In this document: in pieces, positions 63,630 to 64,000 of the stretch | Position numbering within the stretch: position 1 is the stretch's first letter | Layout: each line of letters opens with the position of its first letter | Source of the DNA: Leeuwenhoekiella polynyae | Lineage (GTDB): Bacteria; Bacteroidota; Bacteroidia; Flavobacteriales; Flavobacteriaceae | Length of the DNA: 64,000 nt | NCBI RefSeq assembly: GCF_004104075.1 | Contig: NZ_QOVK01000006.1 | Span: 62,001-126,000, forward strand | Direction of reading: 5' to 3' | The notes under the pieces: model-generated | What the model saw: only the letters and a program-made list of their open reading frames with translations | Told to the model about the DNA's origin: nothing | Database searches by the model: none | Made by a program: the position numbers and the translations under genes

Positions 63630-64000
63630 TTATTTTAAAGTGAGTTTAATAATAGTATCTACCGCATCGCGATGCGCTTCATCCAGATAGATCGTCAATA
63701 TATTTTTCTTAAGCTTGTATTTAACCGGCTTACCATCATCAAACCAACTTAGTGTTTTAACGCGTTTTTTGGCGAAAGGGATACTCAGGGTATTCAGATC
63801 ACTATTTAAAACATGCAGATAGGTAGTTTGGTCTTTTTCAGTCGAAACATAATCGGTGCCCTGAAACATGCCGCCACGCGTGTCATAAATACTTTCTCCG
63901 TTTTCTTGCAGCCATGAACCCATTTGCAGCAACAAATCCTGATGCTCCTGCTGTATTTTTCCGTTAGGCATAGGACCTACATTAAGCAAAAAATTAGCAT
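63630..64000 (-). CDS. GH29 alpha-L-fucosidase, C-terminal fragment (5' part beyond window)
   Basis: The visible ~123 codons read ANFLLNVGPMPNGKI, the GH29 hallmark after the catalytic barrel, then QEHQDLLLQMGSWLQENGES and IYDTRGG, with a C-terminal beta-sandwich ending TIIKLTLK. The frame is open to the right edge, so the catalytic residues lie outside. It would release fucose from plant or algal glycans for the two downstream enzymes. Confidence 0.9.
   Translation of the reverse strand, partial: ANFLLNVGPMPNGKIQQEHQDLLLQMGSWLQENGESIYDTRGGMFQGTDYVSTEKDQTTYLHVLNSDLNTLSIPFAKKRVKTLSWFDDGKPVKYKLKKNILTIYLDEAHRDAVDTIIKLTLK

Noticed and set aside
1-64000. CRISPR arrays, tRNA/rRNA genes, prophage or intact insertion sequences
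   Set aside because: No regularly spaced repeats, cloverleaf-like segments, integrases or transposases were seen on reading both strands; a dedicated scan would be needed to be certain.

Overview
The window reads as chromosomal DNA of a marine-type member of the Flavobacteriia (Bacteroidota). The reasons are a SusC-type TonB receptor, a DUF5686 outer-membrane protein, many LxxC lipoproteins, AT-rich genes with little sign of Shine-Dalgarno sites, and TAnnTTTG-type promoter elements. I cannot fix the genus. No tRNA, rRNA, CRISPR array or intact insertion sequence was seen.

Layout. (1) 1-12.3 kb is the enzyme side of a polysaccharide utilisation locus. A SusC receptor reads out of the window to the left. 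Divergent from it are a GH3 beta-xylosidase-type enzyme, a SASA acetylesterase, a CRTAC1-like FG-GAP lipoprotein and a GH31 alpha-xylosidase. Two identical LacI-type operator sequences lie in the divergent promoter region. (2) 12.4-24 kb holds pckA and then a tight minus-strand operon: STN-type TonB receptor, AEC permease, DASS dicarboxylate symporter, fluoroacetate-dehalogenase-like hydrolase and D-malate/tartrate-type dehydrogenase. A FecR anti-sigma gene precedes it and an ECF sigma gene diverges from it. This is the best candidate for an undescribed system: cell-surface-signalled uptake and breakdown of a substituted (perhaps halogenated or epoxy) C2-C4 acid. (3) 24.0-25.1 kb is a graveyard: a broken AAA ATPase lacking its Walker core, next to a DUF4255-like stub, probably the scar of a lost contractile-injection (phage-tail-like) cluster. 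(4) 25.3-43.2 kb is mostly housekeeping: a 7TM/histidine kinase/NarL-type regulator set, DinB, DUF5686, smpB, a histidine phosphatase, csbD, pabB, a Crp-family regulator, yebC, an MscS channel, glycogen synthase, an APC permease and DUF4202. (5) 43.2-51.5 kb is a complete molybdopterin operon (moeA, a short ModE, mobA, moaD, moeB-rhodanese, moaE, moaCB, moaA) divergent from a YdeP/FdhF-like molybdoenzyme, with a strikingly ModE-like operator between them. (6) 51.6-61.9 kb has a GH30 hydrolase, a very large AsmA-like protein, a conserved protein of unknown function, a decayed cytochrome b/c pair and an MtfA-type peptidase. (7) 62-64 kb is the end of a fucose operon: GH29 fucosidase (partial), an SDR dehydrogenase and an FAH-family hydrolase.

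How they fit. Both ends are carbohydrate loci, for xylose-substituted glycans and for fucose. pckA, with its own LacI-like box, sits beside an organic-acid operon and would feed C4 carbon into gluconeogenesis. Two places show gene loss by deletion and frameshift. A dispersed repeat of about 95 bp occurs twice, each time between divergent genes, and a 23-bp palindromic repeat occurs inside two unrelated coding regions.
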